Assembly: GCF_943736985.1 (NCBI RefSeq)
Contig: NZ_CALSFS010000001.1
Span: 186,001 to 250,000, forward strand
Direction: 5' to 3'
Length of the DNA: 64,000 bases
Source of the DNA: Clostridium sp. Marseille-Q2269
GTDB taxonomy: Bacteria; Bacillota; Clostridia; Clostridiales; Clostridiaceae
Shown: positions 47,462 to 56,906 of the stretch, piece by piece
How the letters are laid out: each line of letters begins with the position of its first letter
How positions within the stretch are numbered: the first letter of the stretch is position 1
Notes under the pieces: generated by a model
What the model saw: only the letters and a program-made list of their open reading frames with translations
Told to the model about the DNA's origin: nothing
Databases searched by the model: none
Translations under genes and position numbers: made by a program

Positions 47462-48100
47462 CTATTGTTTTATTACTTCACTTATATTCTCAATTATTTT
47501 TGTAATAGCATTCTTTTTCATTTTCATACTAGCTTTATTTACTATCATTCTTGCACTTATTTCACATATATACTCCAGAACTACTAACCCATTTTCTCTT
47601 AAGGTGTTTCCTGTTTCTACAATATCCACTATTGCATCTGCAAGTCCCACAATAGGTGCTAATTCTACAGAACCTTCTATTTTAATTAATTCTACATCTA
47701 GTCCTTTTTTTCTAAAATATTCTCTTGTTACATTCGGATATTTAGTTGCTATTTTTTTCTTATTACATCCTTTGTATAAATTAAAATTAGGTAATGTAGC
47801 TAAAGCAAATTTACACTTTCCAATATTCAGATCTAAAACTTCATAAAACTCCTTATTTGTTTCCATTAAAGTGTCTTTTCCTACAATGCCTATATCTGCA
47901 GTACCATATTCTACATAGGTTTCTACATCTTTAGCTTTAACTAAAAAAAACTCTATACTATATTTTTCATTTTCACAATTAAAAATAAGTTTTCTTCCTT
48001 TATCCTCTAATTCTCTAGTATTAATATTAATAGCCTTGAATATTTCAATAGCTTTCTTTTCAAGTCTGCCTTTGGTTAACGCTATTTTTACTTTTTTCAA
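47462..48100 (-). CDS. hisG: ATP phosphoribosyltransferase, short form
   Basis: A 212-residue catalytic subunit for the first, committed step: ATP plus PRPP. KKVKIALTKGRLEKKAIEIF starts it, and EGSVELAPIVGLADAIVDIVETGNTLR (about 140-166) is the PRPP-binding region. It lacks the C-terminal regulatory domain of long HisG, so it needs HisZ to be active and feedback-sensitive. That partner gene, just upstream, is broken here. TTG at 48100 is preferred to GTG at 48109: AGGTG is six bases before it and homologs begin KKVKIA. Confidence 0.92.
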   Translation of the reverse strand: MKKVKIALTKGRLEKKAIEIFKAININTRELEDKGRKLIFNCENEKYSIEFFLVKAKDVETYVEYGTADIGIVGKDTLMETNKEFYEVLDLNIGKCKFALATLPNFNLYKGCNKKKIATKYPNVTREYFRKKGLDVELIKIEGSVELAPIVGLADAIVDIVETGNTLRENGLVVLEYICEISARMIVNKASMKMKKNAITKIIENISEVIKQ

Positions 48101-48124
48101 TGTAATCACCTATCCCCTTACTAA

Positions 48125-49390
48125 TTACAAAATTAATAAATCCTCTACTTCATCTTTATGTAGAAAAACTATTTTATCTGATTTTAAATCCTTAACAAAT
48201 AGTTTTTCTTCTCCTGTAAACCCTATAATAAAATCAAGACCTTTATTCTGTGAATATGTAAAAATCTTTTTATCATCATCTAAGAGACTTAATTCACATA
48301 TAATTTTTTTCTTTTTTAACTTTTCCATAAAATCATATGCCTTTCTTAAAAACGCCTCTTTGTAAAATATTAAAACCTTCTTATATTCATCTATAGGTAT
48401 TACATTTTGTTTCTTTAAAGCAACTATTACATCATCTACATTAATAGCAAATCCTGTAGCAGGTAGTTCTACTCCAAAATGTTAAATTAAATTATCATAT
48501 CTTCCTCCACTTAATACAGAGTCTCCTAATTCTTCTACATAGGCTTTAAATATAATTCCTGTATAATAATCCATGTTTTGTACCATTCCAAGATCAATGG
48601 ATATATATGATTCAAACCCTATATTTTCTATGAGTTTATATATTTTATATATATTGTCTAAAGATTCTAAAGCTTTTTTATTTTTTGTTAAGGTTTTAGC
48701 CTTTTCTATTATCTCAATATCACCAAATAATTTAGGAAGATTTTCTATAAGTTTAAAATCATTATTCGAATGCTTTGAACTTATTTCATATAAAAACTTT
48801 TTAAGAGCTATATAATTTTTGTTTTTATTATTTCTTTAATTTTTTAAATTATCCTCTTGTATTTTCATATTTTCTACTAAAGCATCAAACAATCCAGCAT
48901 CACCTAAATCTATTTTAAAATTTTTAAGTCCTAAGCTTAAAAGAGAATTTATAGCCGTAACTATACTATCCACATCAGATTTTATTCCTTTAGTTCCTAT
49001 TATCTCAATTCCTGATTGAGTTATTTCTCCTAACTTTCCATTGAATTTTTCATTAACTCTAAATATATTTGCTGTATAAGAAAGTTTAAGTGGATATGTA
49101 TAATTTTTTATTTTAGTTCCTGCAATTCTTCCTATTGGAGTAGTCATATCTGGTCTCAAAACAAGAATTCTTCCTAAACTATCAAAAAGTTTATACATTT
49201 CTTCTTGAGGTATACTTTGAATGTTATAATCAAATACATCATAAAATTCTAGTGTAGGAGATATTATTTGAGAAAATCCGCTATATTTATAAGCTTTTCT
49301 TAATTCATGTTCTATATATAATTTCACATTGCTCTCTTCAAATAAAATATCTTTCATACCCTCTGGTATAAATTCATTCCACTTCTCCAT
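48125..49390 (-). pseudogene. hisZ: ATP phosphoribosyltransferase regulatory subunit, two nonsense codons
   Basis: A 422-codon frame similar to class II histidyl-tRNA synthetases. It starts [19 protein letters not shown] with AAAGGAG upstream, has [14 protein letters not shown] (about 80), and contains [18 protein letters not shown] and [10 protein letters not shown] later. All of it is in one frame, but TAA occurs at 48838-48836 (after EDNLKN) and at 48484-48482 (between DNLI and [16 protein letters not shown]). The first lies in a poly-A stretch where two compensating one-base indels could have made it. HisZ stimulates short HisG and is needed for its activity in known systems, so the operon may be inactive unless the stops are read through or are sequence errors. 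Confidence 0.85.
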
Positions 49391-49451
49391 TTTACGCTCC
49401 TTTACTTTAATAATTTATAAGTTTAATGCGATAAAGTAATAAATTAAAAAT

Positions 49452-49480
49452 ATATTATCATTTTCTTTTATTAATGTCAA
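49452..49480 (-). promoter_or_regulatory. sigma-A promoter of the his operon
   Basis: Minus strand: perfect TTGACA (49480-49475), 17-base spacer, TAATAT (49457-49452), about 60 bases before hisZ. No T-box or attenuator hairpin is seen in the leader. Confidence 0.75.
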
Positions 49481-49626
49481 TATAGTTTTTTATTTTTTTA
49501 AAACTAACTGCTTTACAATTACACATACATATGCAATCTTATACTTTTATTTCGATTAATTAGCAATTCATATTTTACTGTTATATCTATATAAATGATT
49601 ATTTTCTTCATTTATAAAAAATGACA

Positions 49627-49663
49627 AAAAACAGCTAACCTTATACTAAGGCTAACTGTTTTT
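49627..49663 (-). terminator. terminator after the rhodanese gene
   Basis: A 17-bp stem (49663-49647 / 49643-49627, two G-U) then TTTTTGTC. It lies 15 bases after the TAA at 49678, supporting that codon, not the internal TGA, as the true end of the gene. Confidence 0.8.
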
Positions 49664-49677
49664 ATTGAATTTATAAA

Positions 49678-50637
49678 TTATTTTACCATAGGCATTTTTG
49701 AATCTCCGCCCCATTCATAAATTGAACCTTCATAATTTTTTACTTTTTCAAAACCAACTGCTTTGAGAATCATAGATGCATATCCAGATCTTATACCCAT
49801 AGTTCAGTAAACTACAAATTCATCTTCTGGCTTTACACCTACAGAAGCCATTATTTTCTTTATGTCCTCTGGAGATTTTGGAGTACCATCTTTATTCAGT
49901 ATATCTGTCCATACTAAATTTTTTGCTCCCTTTATATGCCCTCCTCTTGGTTCTCCAGCCTTCTGTGACCCTTTATATTCTCCTTCAGTTCTTACATCCA
50001 AAATAACTTCTTTACTTAAGTTATTATAGACATACTCCTTATTTGTAGAATTGGTTAAATCATAATCTTTTAATACAACACCTGAAGTAGGTGTTGGTTT
50101 TACTGGCTTATTATTAACTTCATAACCAAGCTTTTTCCAATATGTAAGTCCACCAACCATAAGCTTAACATTTTTTAATCCAGCCATTCTTAATTGCCAA
50201 ACTGCTCTACCGTCAGCTCCAGGTCCTTTAAATACATTTGAATAAAACACTACAGTTTTTTTATTGTCAATTCCCAAACTTTCTAAAGCTTTCTTTAAAT
50301 CTTCTTTTTTCTTGATAGTTCCCCAATCTGGATCTCCAGGTTTTCCAACCTTATCTGAAAAAGAATGTAAACCTACACTTATAGCTCCATCAATATGTTC
50401 TTTAGCATATAGATCTGGTTTATTACAATCTAAAATTACTAAATCTTTACTACCTTGAAGCTTATGTACTTGTTGAGCTGTTATTAAAAAATCATTATTT
50501 TTATAAGCTTTTAAATCTATTTCTTTTGCATTTTTATCTACTTTAACTTCTTCTTTACTTGAACAAGCTGTTAAAGTAAATATAAAGGTTAAAACCAACA
50601 ATATAACAGAAAATCTTTTTATAAATTTTCTTTTCAA
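49678..50637 (-). CDS. probable selenocysteine-containing rhodanese lipoprotein
   Basis: A 319-residue double-rhodanese sulfurtransferase. Residues 1-25 are a lipoprotein signal (basic start, VILLVLTFIFTLTAC lipobox), so it is anchored outside the membrane. Domain 1 (about 45-165) carries DLVILDCNKPDLYAKEHIDG; its active-site loop (FYSNVFKGPGADG) has no Cys, like the inactive halves of other rhodaneses. Domain 2 (about 190-319) ends its central strand with EDEFVVY, then TGA (codon 278, 49806-49804), then TMGIRSGYASMIL. The TGA lies where the catalytic Cys of C-x-x-G-x-R-S is expected. The same frame continues through YEGSIYEWGGD to TAA. Selenocysteine is therefore the simplest reading. Overlaps the upstream VTT gene by four bases. 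Confidence 0.8.
49774..49806 (-). promoter_or_regulatory. UGA codon with candidate bacterial SECIS hairpin
   Basis: After the UGA (49806-49804) a small stem AGAT/ATCT (49791-49788 / 49777-49774), extended by a C-G pair with one bulge, presents a loop with GGAU. The loop GG is 18 bases after the UGA, inside the usual 16-37 range. The stem is weak and needs folding analysis. Confidence 0.45.
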
Positions 50638-51293
50638 ATTTTTTCCTCCTTTGTTTTTGCTATGTTTTTATCATTCCATATTTGTTTAAATAACCCTATT
50701 AGTGCTGTTAATGCAAATAATATCAATAATCCCATAACAAATGTTTTTGCTGTACCTGTTAACATACTGCCTATATAAGAATAAATAATAGTTGCAGGAA
50801 GTTGTCCAATTCCTGTAGCTATAAAAAATTCTAAGAACCCCATAGATGTTAATCCTGCCGCATAGCTTACTATATCAAAAGATATAAACGGTAATAGCCT
50901 AGCTATTAAAACTGCATATTTTCCGTATTTATCAAAAAAACCATCTATCTTTTTTAGTGCTGTTTTAGATGTAAGCTTTTCCACCACATCTCTTCCTAAA
51001 AATTTAGCAATATAAAAGCATAATGCTGCTCCTACCATTGCACTTGCCCAAGATAATATTGCTCCTTTTACCCATCCAAATATTCCTGCATTAGCAAAAG
51101 TAATTATAAATGCTGGAAGTGGAGCCACTATGGATTGAAGTACCATTAATAAAAACGATACTATTGGAGCCCATATGCCATAGCCTAGTATGTATCCTCT
51201 AACTAAATCAACATCTACATTTTTTAATATAAATACAGCTTGGTTTACATTAACTCTAATTGGTGTAATAAAAAAGTAAAGACAAACTATCAT
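50634..51293 (-). CDS. TVP38/TMEM64 (VTT, DedA-like) membrane protein
   Basis: A 219-residue (or longer) membrane protein with five or six helices. VTT-domain features are VAPLPAFIITFANAGIFGWVKGA (about 57-79) and the conserved RLLPFISFDIVSYAAGLTSM (about 136-155). Members are thought to move lipids or handle envelope stress. The ATG at 51293 has no ribosome site; a perfect AGGAGG lies seven bases before an in-frame ATA at 51341, which would add KSIFKSATGKIALII-type residues completing the first helix. The stop overlaps the rhodanese start (ATGA), so the two are co-translated. Confidence 0.8.
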   Translation of the reverse strand: MIVCLYFFITPIRVNVNQAVFILKNVDVDLVRGYILGYGIWAPIVSFLLMVLQSIVAPLPAFIITFANAGIFGWVKGAILSWASAMVGAALCFYIAKFLGRDVVEKLTSKTALKKIDGFFDKYGKYAVLIARLLPFISFDIVSYAAGLTSMGFLEFFIATGIGQLPATIIYSYIGSMLTGTAKTFVMGLLILFALTALIGLFKQIWNDKNIAKTKEEKI

Positions 51294-51577
51294 AATAATT
51301 AGTGCAATCTTTCCAGTAGCACTTTTAAATATACTTTTTATAACTTTTCCTCCTCTCTTTCTACCATATAACTTTATTTTATTTTCTTATAGCATATATG
51401 TCCAATTATAAAATTTTATAATAGATAGTTTAACTATAAGTTTTTTTTATATGTTATGCATGTTCTATAATTTTTTCTTATGCAAAATATTGAATTTTTT
51501 CTAACAAAATAGACATTTATATATTCCAAGCCATTTTTTATTTTAATTAAGGAAAAGTATTATATTTAAAATACAAA

Positions 51578-51620
51578 AAAAGATTACTTCAAAATAATTC
51601 CTATTTCAAAGTAATCTTTT
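51578..51620 (-). terminator. terminator of the deo operon
   Basis: A 12-bp stem (51620-51609 / 51589-51578) with a 19-base loop, then T-rich sequence on the minus strand, 40 bases after the kinase stop. Confidence 0.75.
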
Positions 51621-51659
51621 ATATTATAAATTCAATAATATATGTTTAAAATGTAAATA

Positions 51660-52571
51660 CTATTTTAAAAACTTTTCAAACTGTTCCTTAGTTGGATAAG
51701 AACTTTGAGTACCATATTTTGTAACACTAAGAGCAGCATAGACAGTTGCTTTTTCAAGAGCTAATAATATATTCTTTGTAGCTACGTAGTAATGTGCAAA
51801 GCATCCAATAAATGCATCTCCAGCACCAGTAGTATCTACAGCATTAACCTGTTTAGAATTTATAAACTGTTCTTCATGTTTGTTTATCCAGAATAAGCCC
51901 TTGCTTCCCATTGTAACAATTACATTCTTAACTCCTTTATTTGCTATAAAGTATGCCGCTTCTTTTATTTCATCTAATGTAGTTACATGTTTATTAGTTA
52001 AAATCTCTAATTCTGTTTCATTTGGCACAAAAAAATCACATTTACAAACATAACTGAAATCAAGCTCTTTTGTAGCAGGTGCTGGATTTAACAAAATAGG
52101 AATATTATTTTTATTTGCAAAATCTATAGCATAATAAACAGTTTCTAATTCAATCTCCAATTGCAAAATAATTAATGAGCACTTTTTTAGTTTTTCACTT
52201 GCATTATCTATATCTTTGGGGCATAAGCTTTTATTTGCACCTTTAATAATTAAAATACTATTTTTAGATTCTTTATCTACAAAAATGGGAGCAACTCCAC
52301 TAGGTTTGTTTTTTTCAATAGTAACAAACTCTGTATTTATACCATTATTTTTAAAATTTTTAATAGTATTTTCCCCAAACAAATCATCCCCAACTTTGCT
52401 TACCATCATAACATTTGATTCTAATCTTGCAGCTGCAACAGCTTGATTTGAGCCTTTTCCTCCACATCCCATTTTAAAATCTAGTGCTTCTAAAGTTTCA
52501 CCTTCTTTAGGCATTCTATCTATATAACTTATTAAGTCTACCATGTTTGAACCAATAACTGCAATATCCAT
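51660..52571 (-). CDS. rbsK: ribokinase-family sugar kinase (ribokinase or deoxyribokinase)
   Basis: A 303-residue PfkB-family kinase. Signatures: IGSNMVDLISYIDRMPKEGET (about 6-26), GGKGSNQAVAAARL (about 36-49) and AVDTTGAGDAFIGCF (about 245) with the catalytic Asp. It phosphorylates ribose or 2-deoxyribose at C5. Because it lies after deoR and deoC and no ribose transporter is present, deoxyribokinase activity (making the DeoC substrate) is a reasonable alternative. Its ribosome site is GGAAG before the ATG. Confidence 0.85.
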   Translation of the reverse strand: MDIAVIGSNMVDLISYIDRMPKEGETLEALDFKMGCGGKGSNQAVAAARLESNVMMVSKVGDDLFGENTIKNFKNNGINTEFVTIEKNKPSGVAPIFVDKESKNSILIIKGANKSLCPKDIDNASEKLKKCSLIILQLEIELETVYYAIDFANKNNIPILLNPAPATKELDFSYVCKCDFFVPNETELEILTNKHVTTLDEIKEAAYFIANKGVKNVIVTMGSKGLFWINKHEEQFINSKQVNAVDTTGAGDAFIGCFAHYYVATKNILLALEKATVYAALSVTKYGTQSSYPTKEQFEKFLK

Positions 52572-52704
52572 TTTAAGTACTTCCTTTCAATATATAATTT
52601 AGACTAACAGCCGTTATCTATAGATTAAATAGTAAAGACAATAAAATATATTGAAACATTGACGTTTTATTTATATTACCATAGGATATTTTTTAATATA
52701 ATAA

Positions 52705-53343
52705 TTATTTTACAAGTTGAACTCCACAACTTGCACCAATTCTTGTAGCTCCATTTTCTATCATAGCATTCATTTCTTCTTTAGTATGGATTCCACCAGA
52801 AGCTTTAACTCCCATGTCTTTACCTACTGTTTCTCTCATTAATTTAATATCCTCTGGTGTTGCTCCTCCAGTTGAGAATCCAGTTGAAGTTTTTACATAA
52901 TCTGCACCTGCTTCTTTAGCCAAAGTACAAGCTTTTATCTTTTCCTCATCTGTTAATAAGCATGTTTCAATTATTACTTTAACTAATTTATTTTTAGATG
53001 CTTCTACAACTTTTTTAATTTCTTCTTTTGCATATGTATCATTTCCCGACTTAAGTTGCCCAACTGAAATAACCATATCTATTTCATCTGCTCCATGTTC
53101 AATGGCAACTTTTGTTTCATACACCTTTGATTCCATTGAAGTAGCTCCAAGTGGGAAACCTACAACAGTACAAACCTTAACATCTGTATCAGCTAATTTT
53201 TCATGTGCAATTTTAACCCATGAAGGATTTACACAAACTGATGCGAAATCATAAGTTTTAGCTTCCTCAATAAGTTTCAATATATCTTTTTCTGTTGCTT
53301 GTGGTTTTAATAATGTATGATCGATATACTTAGATAATTTCAT
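52705..53343 (-). CDS. deoC: deoxyribose-phosphate aldolase
   Basis: A 212-residue class I aldolase splitting deoxyribose 5-phosphate to glyceraldehyde 3-phosphate and acetaldehyde. Motifs: [12 protein letters not shown] (about 6-17), [14 protein letters not shown] (about 86-99) with the catalytic Asp, and the Schiff-base Lys in [17 protein letters not shown] (about 146-162). [12 protein letters not shown] is the phosphate site. GAGAGGGG is upstream of the ATG. It is repressed probably by the neighbouring SorC/DeoR regulator. Confidence 0.94.
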   Translation of the reverse strand: MKLSKYIDHTLLKPQATEKDILKLIEEAKTYDFASVCVNPSWVKIAHEKLADTDVKVCTVVGFPLGATSMESKVYETKVAIEHGADEIDMVISVGQLKSGNDTYAKEEIKKVVEASKNKLVKVIIETCLLTDEEKIKACTLAKEAGADYVKTSTGFSTGGATPEDIKLMRETVGKDMGVKASGGIHTKEEMNAMIENGATRIGASCGVQLVK

Positions 53344-53434
53344 AATTTATAACCCCTCTCATTTTATGAATAATTTTTATTCCTATATTAATTATTTATT
53401 GAATTTGTTTACATTTTCATAATAACACTTATGA

Positions 53435-53468
53435 GAACAAAAGTAAATACAATTATTTACTTTTGTTC
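53435..53468. promoter_or_regulatory. 15-bp perfect palindrome, putative DeoR operator
   Basis: GAACAAAAGTAAATA (53435-53449) and its exact complement (53454-53468) around CAAT lie about 100 bases before deoC. On the minus strand the arm holds TTTACT, a possible -35, with TATTAT 17 bases on, so binding would block the promoter. Confidence 0.55.
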
Positions 53469-53577
53469 TGATCACTTATGTTATCTTATCCTTTACATTT
53501 ACGTTAATATGTTTTAATATATCTTATACATATTTAATACTTAATACATTTTTATAATAATTATCTTTCTAAGCATA

Positions 53578-53613
53578 AAACTCCTTCATAAATCATTTAT
53601 TATGAAGGAGTTT
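53578..53613 (-). terminator. terminator of the deoR gene
   Basis: A 14-bp stem (53613-53600 / 53591-53578) with an 8-base loop, 22 bases after the stop codon, so deoC is transcribed from its own promoter. Confidence 0.75.
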
Positions 53614-53634
53614 ATTATTATAAAATCATATGTT

Positions 53635-54573
53635 TTATTTTTCAAGTAATAATTTAGCTGTAAATTGATCTGTTATTAAAATATTGGCTATTTTGAACCT
53701 CAATGCTACATGTAATGAATTAAGCTTTCTTTCTCCACCAGCAGCTAGAATACTTCTTTCTTTTTTCTTTAATTCCTCTAAATTTATTCCTACTGTTCTA
53801 CTATTTATTTTATCATCACATATATTACCATTCTTATCAATAAATCGTGAACATATATCCCCTACAGCATGATCTTGAATACGCTTTTTTTCTTCTTCAT
53901 TAAAATAACCTAATTTAAATAATAAAGAATCATCTTCAATGGTACCTGTAGAAAAAACAGCAATATTAGCTTCTTTTCCCATTCGTATTATCTTATTTAT
54001 ATGACTATCTTTTTCTGTAATTTCTTTTAGTTGTGGTGTATCAAATATAACAGGTAATGGTAAAGCTCTCCCCTCAGCATGAAATGCCTTTGTAAATAAT
54101 TCATTTATCTCTGAAGCATATGTATTACTACGAGTATGACTTAATCCTCCTTTAAGTTGTACGATTTGAACACCCTTTGATTTTTTTTCTATTAGCTGGG
54201 TAGCTACAGCATACATGGTTGTTCCCCAACTTATTCCAATAATATCCCCATCCTTAACAATATTATACAAGTACTCAGCTGCTATACGACCTATATGATT
54301 TTTTATTTCATCACTATTATTTAATGGGCAATAAGCAATCATAACATCCTCTAAATTATACTTATTTTTTAAAGCTATTGCTAAATCATCGGATGCATCC
54401 ATTGGATCATTAATTTCAATAGTAACATAACCTTTTTCCTTAGCATATTTTAAAAGTTTTGATACTGTGGGTCTAGAAATATTAAGTAGCTTTGCAATTT
54501 CATGTTGACTATATTCCGATTGATAATATAATCTTGCAATATCTATACTATGTCTGTCTTTTTCTGTTAACAT
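53635..54573 (-). CDS. deoR: SorC-family (DeoR) sugar-binding transcriptional regulator
   Basis: A 312-residue repressor like B. subtilis DeoR. The N-terminal helix-turn-helix is YSQHEIAKLLNISRPTVSKLLKYAKEKG (about 20-47). The rest is the SorC phosphosugar-binding domain with DIIGISWGTTMYAVATQL (about 110-127), VVQLKGGL-like VQIVQLKGGLSHTRS and the GDICSRFID/RTVGI segments. It likely responds to deoxyribose 5-phosphate and controls deoC. It is monocistronic with its own terminator. GGAG precedes the ATG. Confidence 0.88.
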   Translation of the reverse strand: MLTEKDRHSIDIARLYYQSEYSQHEIAKLLNISRPTVSKLLKYAKEKGYVTIEINDPMDASDDLAIALKNKYNLEDVMIAYCPLNNSDEIKNHIGRIAAEYLYNIVKDGDIIGISWGTTMYAVATQLIEKKSKGVQIVQLKGGLSHTRSNTYASEINELFTKAFHAEGRALPLPVIFDTPQLKEITEKDSHINKIIRMGKEANIAVFSTGTIEDDSLLFKLGYFNEEEKKRIQDHAVGDICSRFIDKNGNICDDKINSRTVGINLEELKKKERSILAAGGERKLNSLHVALRFKIANILITDQFTAKLLLEK

Positions 54574-54650
54574 TATTTAAATCTCCTTTTATTACAACTG
54601 TTCTCCTAAATTCCTTTTTAAATCTAGTATATATGCGCTTTGCATTTTTT

Positions 54651-54779
54651 TTAAATCCATAAAAAAATAAGATAAATCTCAATAATGGGATTTTTTATAA
54701 ATATATTTTCTATAAAAACTATCTTTGTTCCACCATTTTGAGTTTCTGAAAAATAACCAGTCCAAAAAACAGTAAACAT
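54651..54779 (-). pseudogene. possible fragment of an SRPBCC (polyketide cyclase-like) protein
   Basis: A 42-codon minus-strand frame reads MFTVFWTGYFSETQNGGTKI then VFIENIFIKNPIIEIYLI. The strand order with GGTKIVFIE and IKNPI recalls the C-terminal half of SRPBCC proteins. No ribosome site is present and the frame ends early. The likeness is weak and may be chance. Confidence 0.25.
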
Positions 54780-54944
54780 TTTATTTTATGTTAAGTAAAA
54801 TTAAAATCTAACAAATATTTCTTCACTAAAAGTTTCTAAATTTTAATATTATTATATCATATTATTGTAAATTTAATGGTTTTATTTATTATTAACTTTT
54901 TATACATTAAATATAGTTTTATTATTATTCATAAGTTAATATAA

Positions 54945-54974
54945 AAAAACTAAGCCACATTTGACTTAGTTTTT
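54945..54974 (-). terminator. terminator of the second DUF975 gene
   Basis: A 10-bp stem (54974-54965 / 54954-54945) with a 10-base loop and flanking A/T runs, seven bases after the stop codon. Confidence 0.75.
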
Positions 54975-54980
54975 AAATTC

Positions 54981-55730
54981 TTATATATTAGTATACTTTA
55001 TGTTATTGTCTAAAAGATTTAATTCTTCATAAGATGTTTTTCCACTTTCTATAGCTTTTTTTCTAAGAATTAAATATAATTCTGCGTGTGTAGCATAAGC
55101 ATATGGATTAACAAATAATACACCTATACCTAAAGCTAAGGCTCCTAATACATACCATCCTAAGAATGAAAGATCTAGCACAAATATATTCCATTTTTCT
55201 CCTCTTGTCATTTCATTGCTTAATTGTATAGCCCTTTCCGCTCCAATAGATGGGTTATCTGCTAATATATATGGTACCATACTATATGCATAAGTTTTTA
55301 TTATTCCTGGTATTATTAGCAATAAAGTCCATAAAGTAATAAAAATAGTTCTTAGTAACATTGTTAGCAATACACCAAAATACCTATCTTTTTTAAAACA
55401 ATATCCAAGATACCCCTTATTGTTTTTACCTTCTGCTGCCTTTATAAAAAACTTTCTTCCTCCTACTTCAAGCATATACCCCACTAAGACTCTTAAAATC
55501 ATAATTATTATTGCTATAGATCCTAAAAATATTAAAAGTTTATTAGTCCAGCTTATAACTTCTACAGGCATTCTATCATAAATAATAGACATGTGATTTC
55601 CATCTATTTTTTTATTAATATAATTATTTGATGTTACGATAGCTATAACCAAACTTACTAAAAAAGCATTCCAATAATTAATCTTTAATACTTTTTTAGC
55701 CTTATTCTTAATCAATTCTCGTGTCCACAT
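54981..55730 (-). CDS. DUF975 membrane protein
   Basis: A 249-residue polytopic membrane protein, paralog of the one at 17190-18023. It starts MWTRELIKNKAKKVLKINYW, the DUF975 opening, and has about six helices with the loop AIQLSNEMTRGEKWNIFVLD (about 178-197) before the last pair. The frame extends 12 codons upstream, but AAAGGAGAG lies just before the ATG at 55730. Function unknown; monocistronic with a terminator. Confidence 0.83.
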   Translation of the reverse strand: MWTRELIKNKAKKVLKINYWNAFLVSLVIAIVTSNNYINKKIDGNHMSIIYDRMPVEVISWTNKLLIFLGSIAIIIMILRVLVGYMLEVGGRKFFIKAAEGKNNKGYLGYCFKKDRYFGVLLTMLLRTIFITLWTLLLIIPGIIKTYAYSMVPYILADNPSIGAERAIQLSNEMTRGEKWNIFVLDLSFLGWYVLGALALGIGVLFVNPYAYATHAELYLILRKKAIESGKTSYEELNLLDNNIKYTNI

Positions 55731-55862
55731 TTTACTCTCTCCTTTATAAATATTTTTATTACCCACTTATTAAATTTTATACTATATTTATAAAATTTAA
55801 TACAATATTACATTATATTATATTATATTAAGTTTTATTTGCGAACTATATATTTTTTAATT

Positions 55863-56807
55863 CTATTTCATATATTGGGCTATATTATATACACTTTTTT
55901 CTAGTTTTTTATCTACTTTGTGAGCCTCATCTATATGTTTTACAATTTGAATATTTGTTTCAGTAAGAATGTTATCTACTTCGTTTATTCCATTAAAAAT
56001 ATTAACTATATCCTTCTTTTGAGTATTAATTATTTTAATTAACTTATCAGTATCATCTTCAACTATATTAAATGAATTTAAAACTTGTTCTATTTTTTCA
56101 AGAGCTCCTTTAGAAGATTCTACTCCATCTGTAACTACCACTGTGCTTTTTTCTACACTTTTCAAAACATTTTTAGTCTGCGAATCTATTCCATTAATTA
56201 AGTTAGTTATATTACTACTACTTTCACCGGTCATCTCTGCCAATTTTCTAACTTCATCAGCAACTACGGCAAATCCTTTACCTTTCTCTCCTGCACGAGC
56301 GGCTTCTATAGCAGCATTAAGAGCGAGAAGATTCGTTTTTGAGGCTATACCGCTTATTAATTGAGCTATTTCTCCAATTTCTTTTAACTTTTTACCCAAA
56401 GCATTAATATTTTCATATGTATTTTTGGTTTCTATATCAAGATTTTCAATTACTTTAACCATTCCTTCTATTGATTTTCTACCCTCTAAAGACTTATTAA
56501 CAGTATCCTTTGTAACTTCCAATAAACTTTCACCTTGATTAAAAAGTTTGTCCGTTGATTTATTAGCCCTGTCGGTTAAATCTGATACTGTTACCATGTG
56601 TTCTTCAATCTGCTTTGCTAATTTTTCTAGCACCTCATGTTCACTATTAACCTTATTATGCTGCTGTATTATACCTTCTATTTGTGTAGTCATTTCTTTT
56701 AGAAATTCTATAGTATTGCTAGTTTCAACTTCACGCTTGTCCTTAACAAAAACATCTTGTTCAATAGTTTCATTTTTACTATCTTTTTTACTAAAAATAT
56801 TTATCAT
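55863..56807 (-). CDS. soluble methyl-accepting chemotaxis protein
   Basis: A 314-residue chemoreceptor with no membrane helix and no recognised sensor domain. Residues 1-35 are polar, then coiled-coil (about 40-145), the signalling tip with [20 protein letters not shown] and [13 protein letters not shown] (about 160-200), and a return coiled-coil. It should sit in a cytoplasmic CheA/CheW array and sense an internal signal or work with a partner. AGGAGGAC lies just before the ATG. No che genes are nearby. Confidence 0.88.
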   Translation of the reverse strand: MINIFSKKDSKNETIEQDVFVKDKREVETSNTIEFLKEMTTQIEGIIQQHNKVNSEHEVLEKLAKQIEEHMVTVSDLTDRANKSTDKLFNQGESLLEVTKDTVNKSLEGRKSIEGMVKVIENLDIETKNTYENINALGKKLKEIGEIAQLISGIASKTNLLALNAAIEAARAGEKGKGFAVVADEVRKLAEMTGESSSNITNLINGIDSQTKNVLKSVEKSTVVVTDGVESSKGALEKIEQVLNSFNIVEDDTDKLIKIINTQKKDIVNIFNGINEVDNILTETNIQIVKHIDEAHKVDKKLEKSVYNIAQYMK

Positions 56808-56906
56808 AATATAGTCCTCCTAATATCTATCTCATTAATAATAGATTATCGGAAAAGCTTTTGAAAACTAAACATGTACTATAAAAGGCATTGTTCTATA
56901 TTAAAT

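Noticed and set aside
48125-48328. Separate small gene starting [14 protein letters not shown]
   Set aside because: It is the C-terminal end of the hisZ frame; an in-frame methionine only looks like a start.
49391-49626. T-box or histidine attenuator before the his operon
   Set aside because: No T-box consensus (AGGGUGGNACCGCG) or specifier hairpin could be found on the minus strand; only a plain promoter is visible.
49804-50637. A 277-residue rhodanese ending at the TGA
   Set aside because: The frame continues with the expected domain end and the terminator lies after the later TAA, so the TGA is read as an internal codon.
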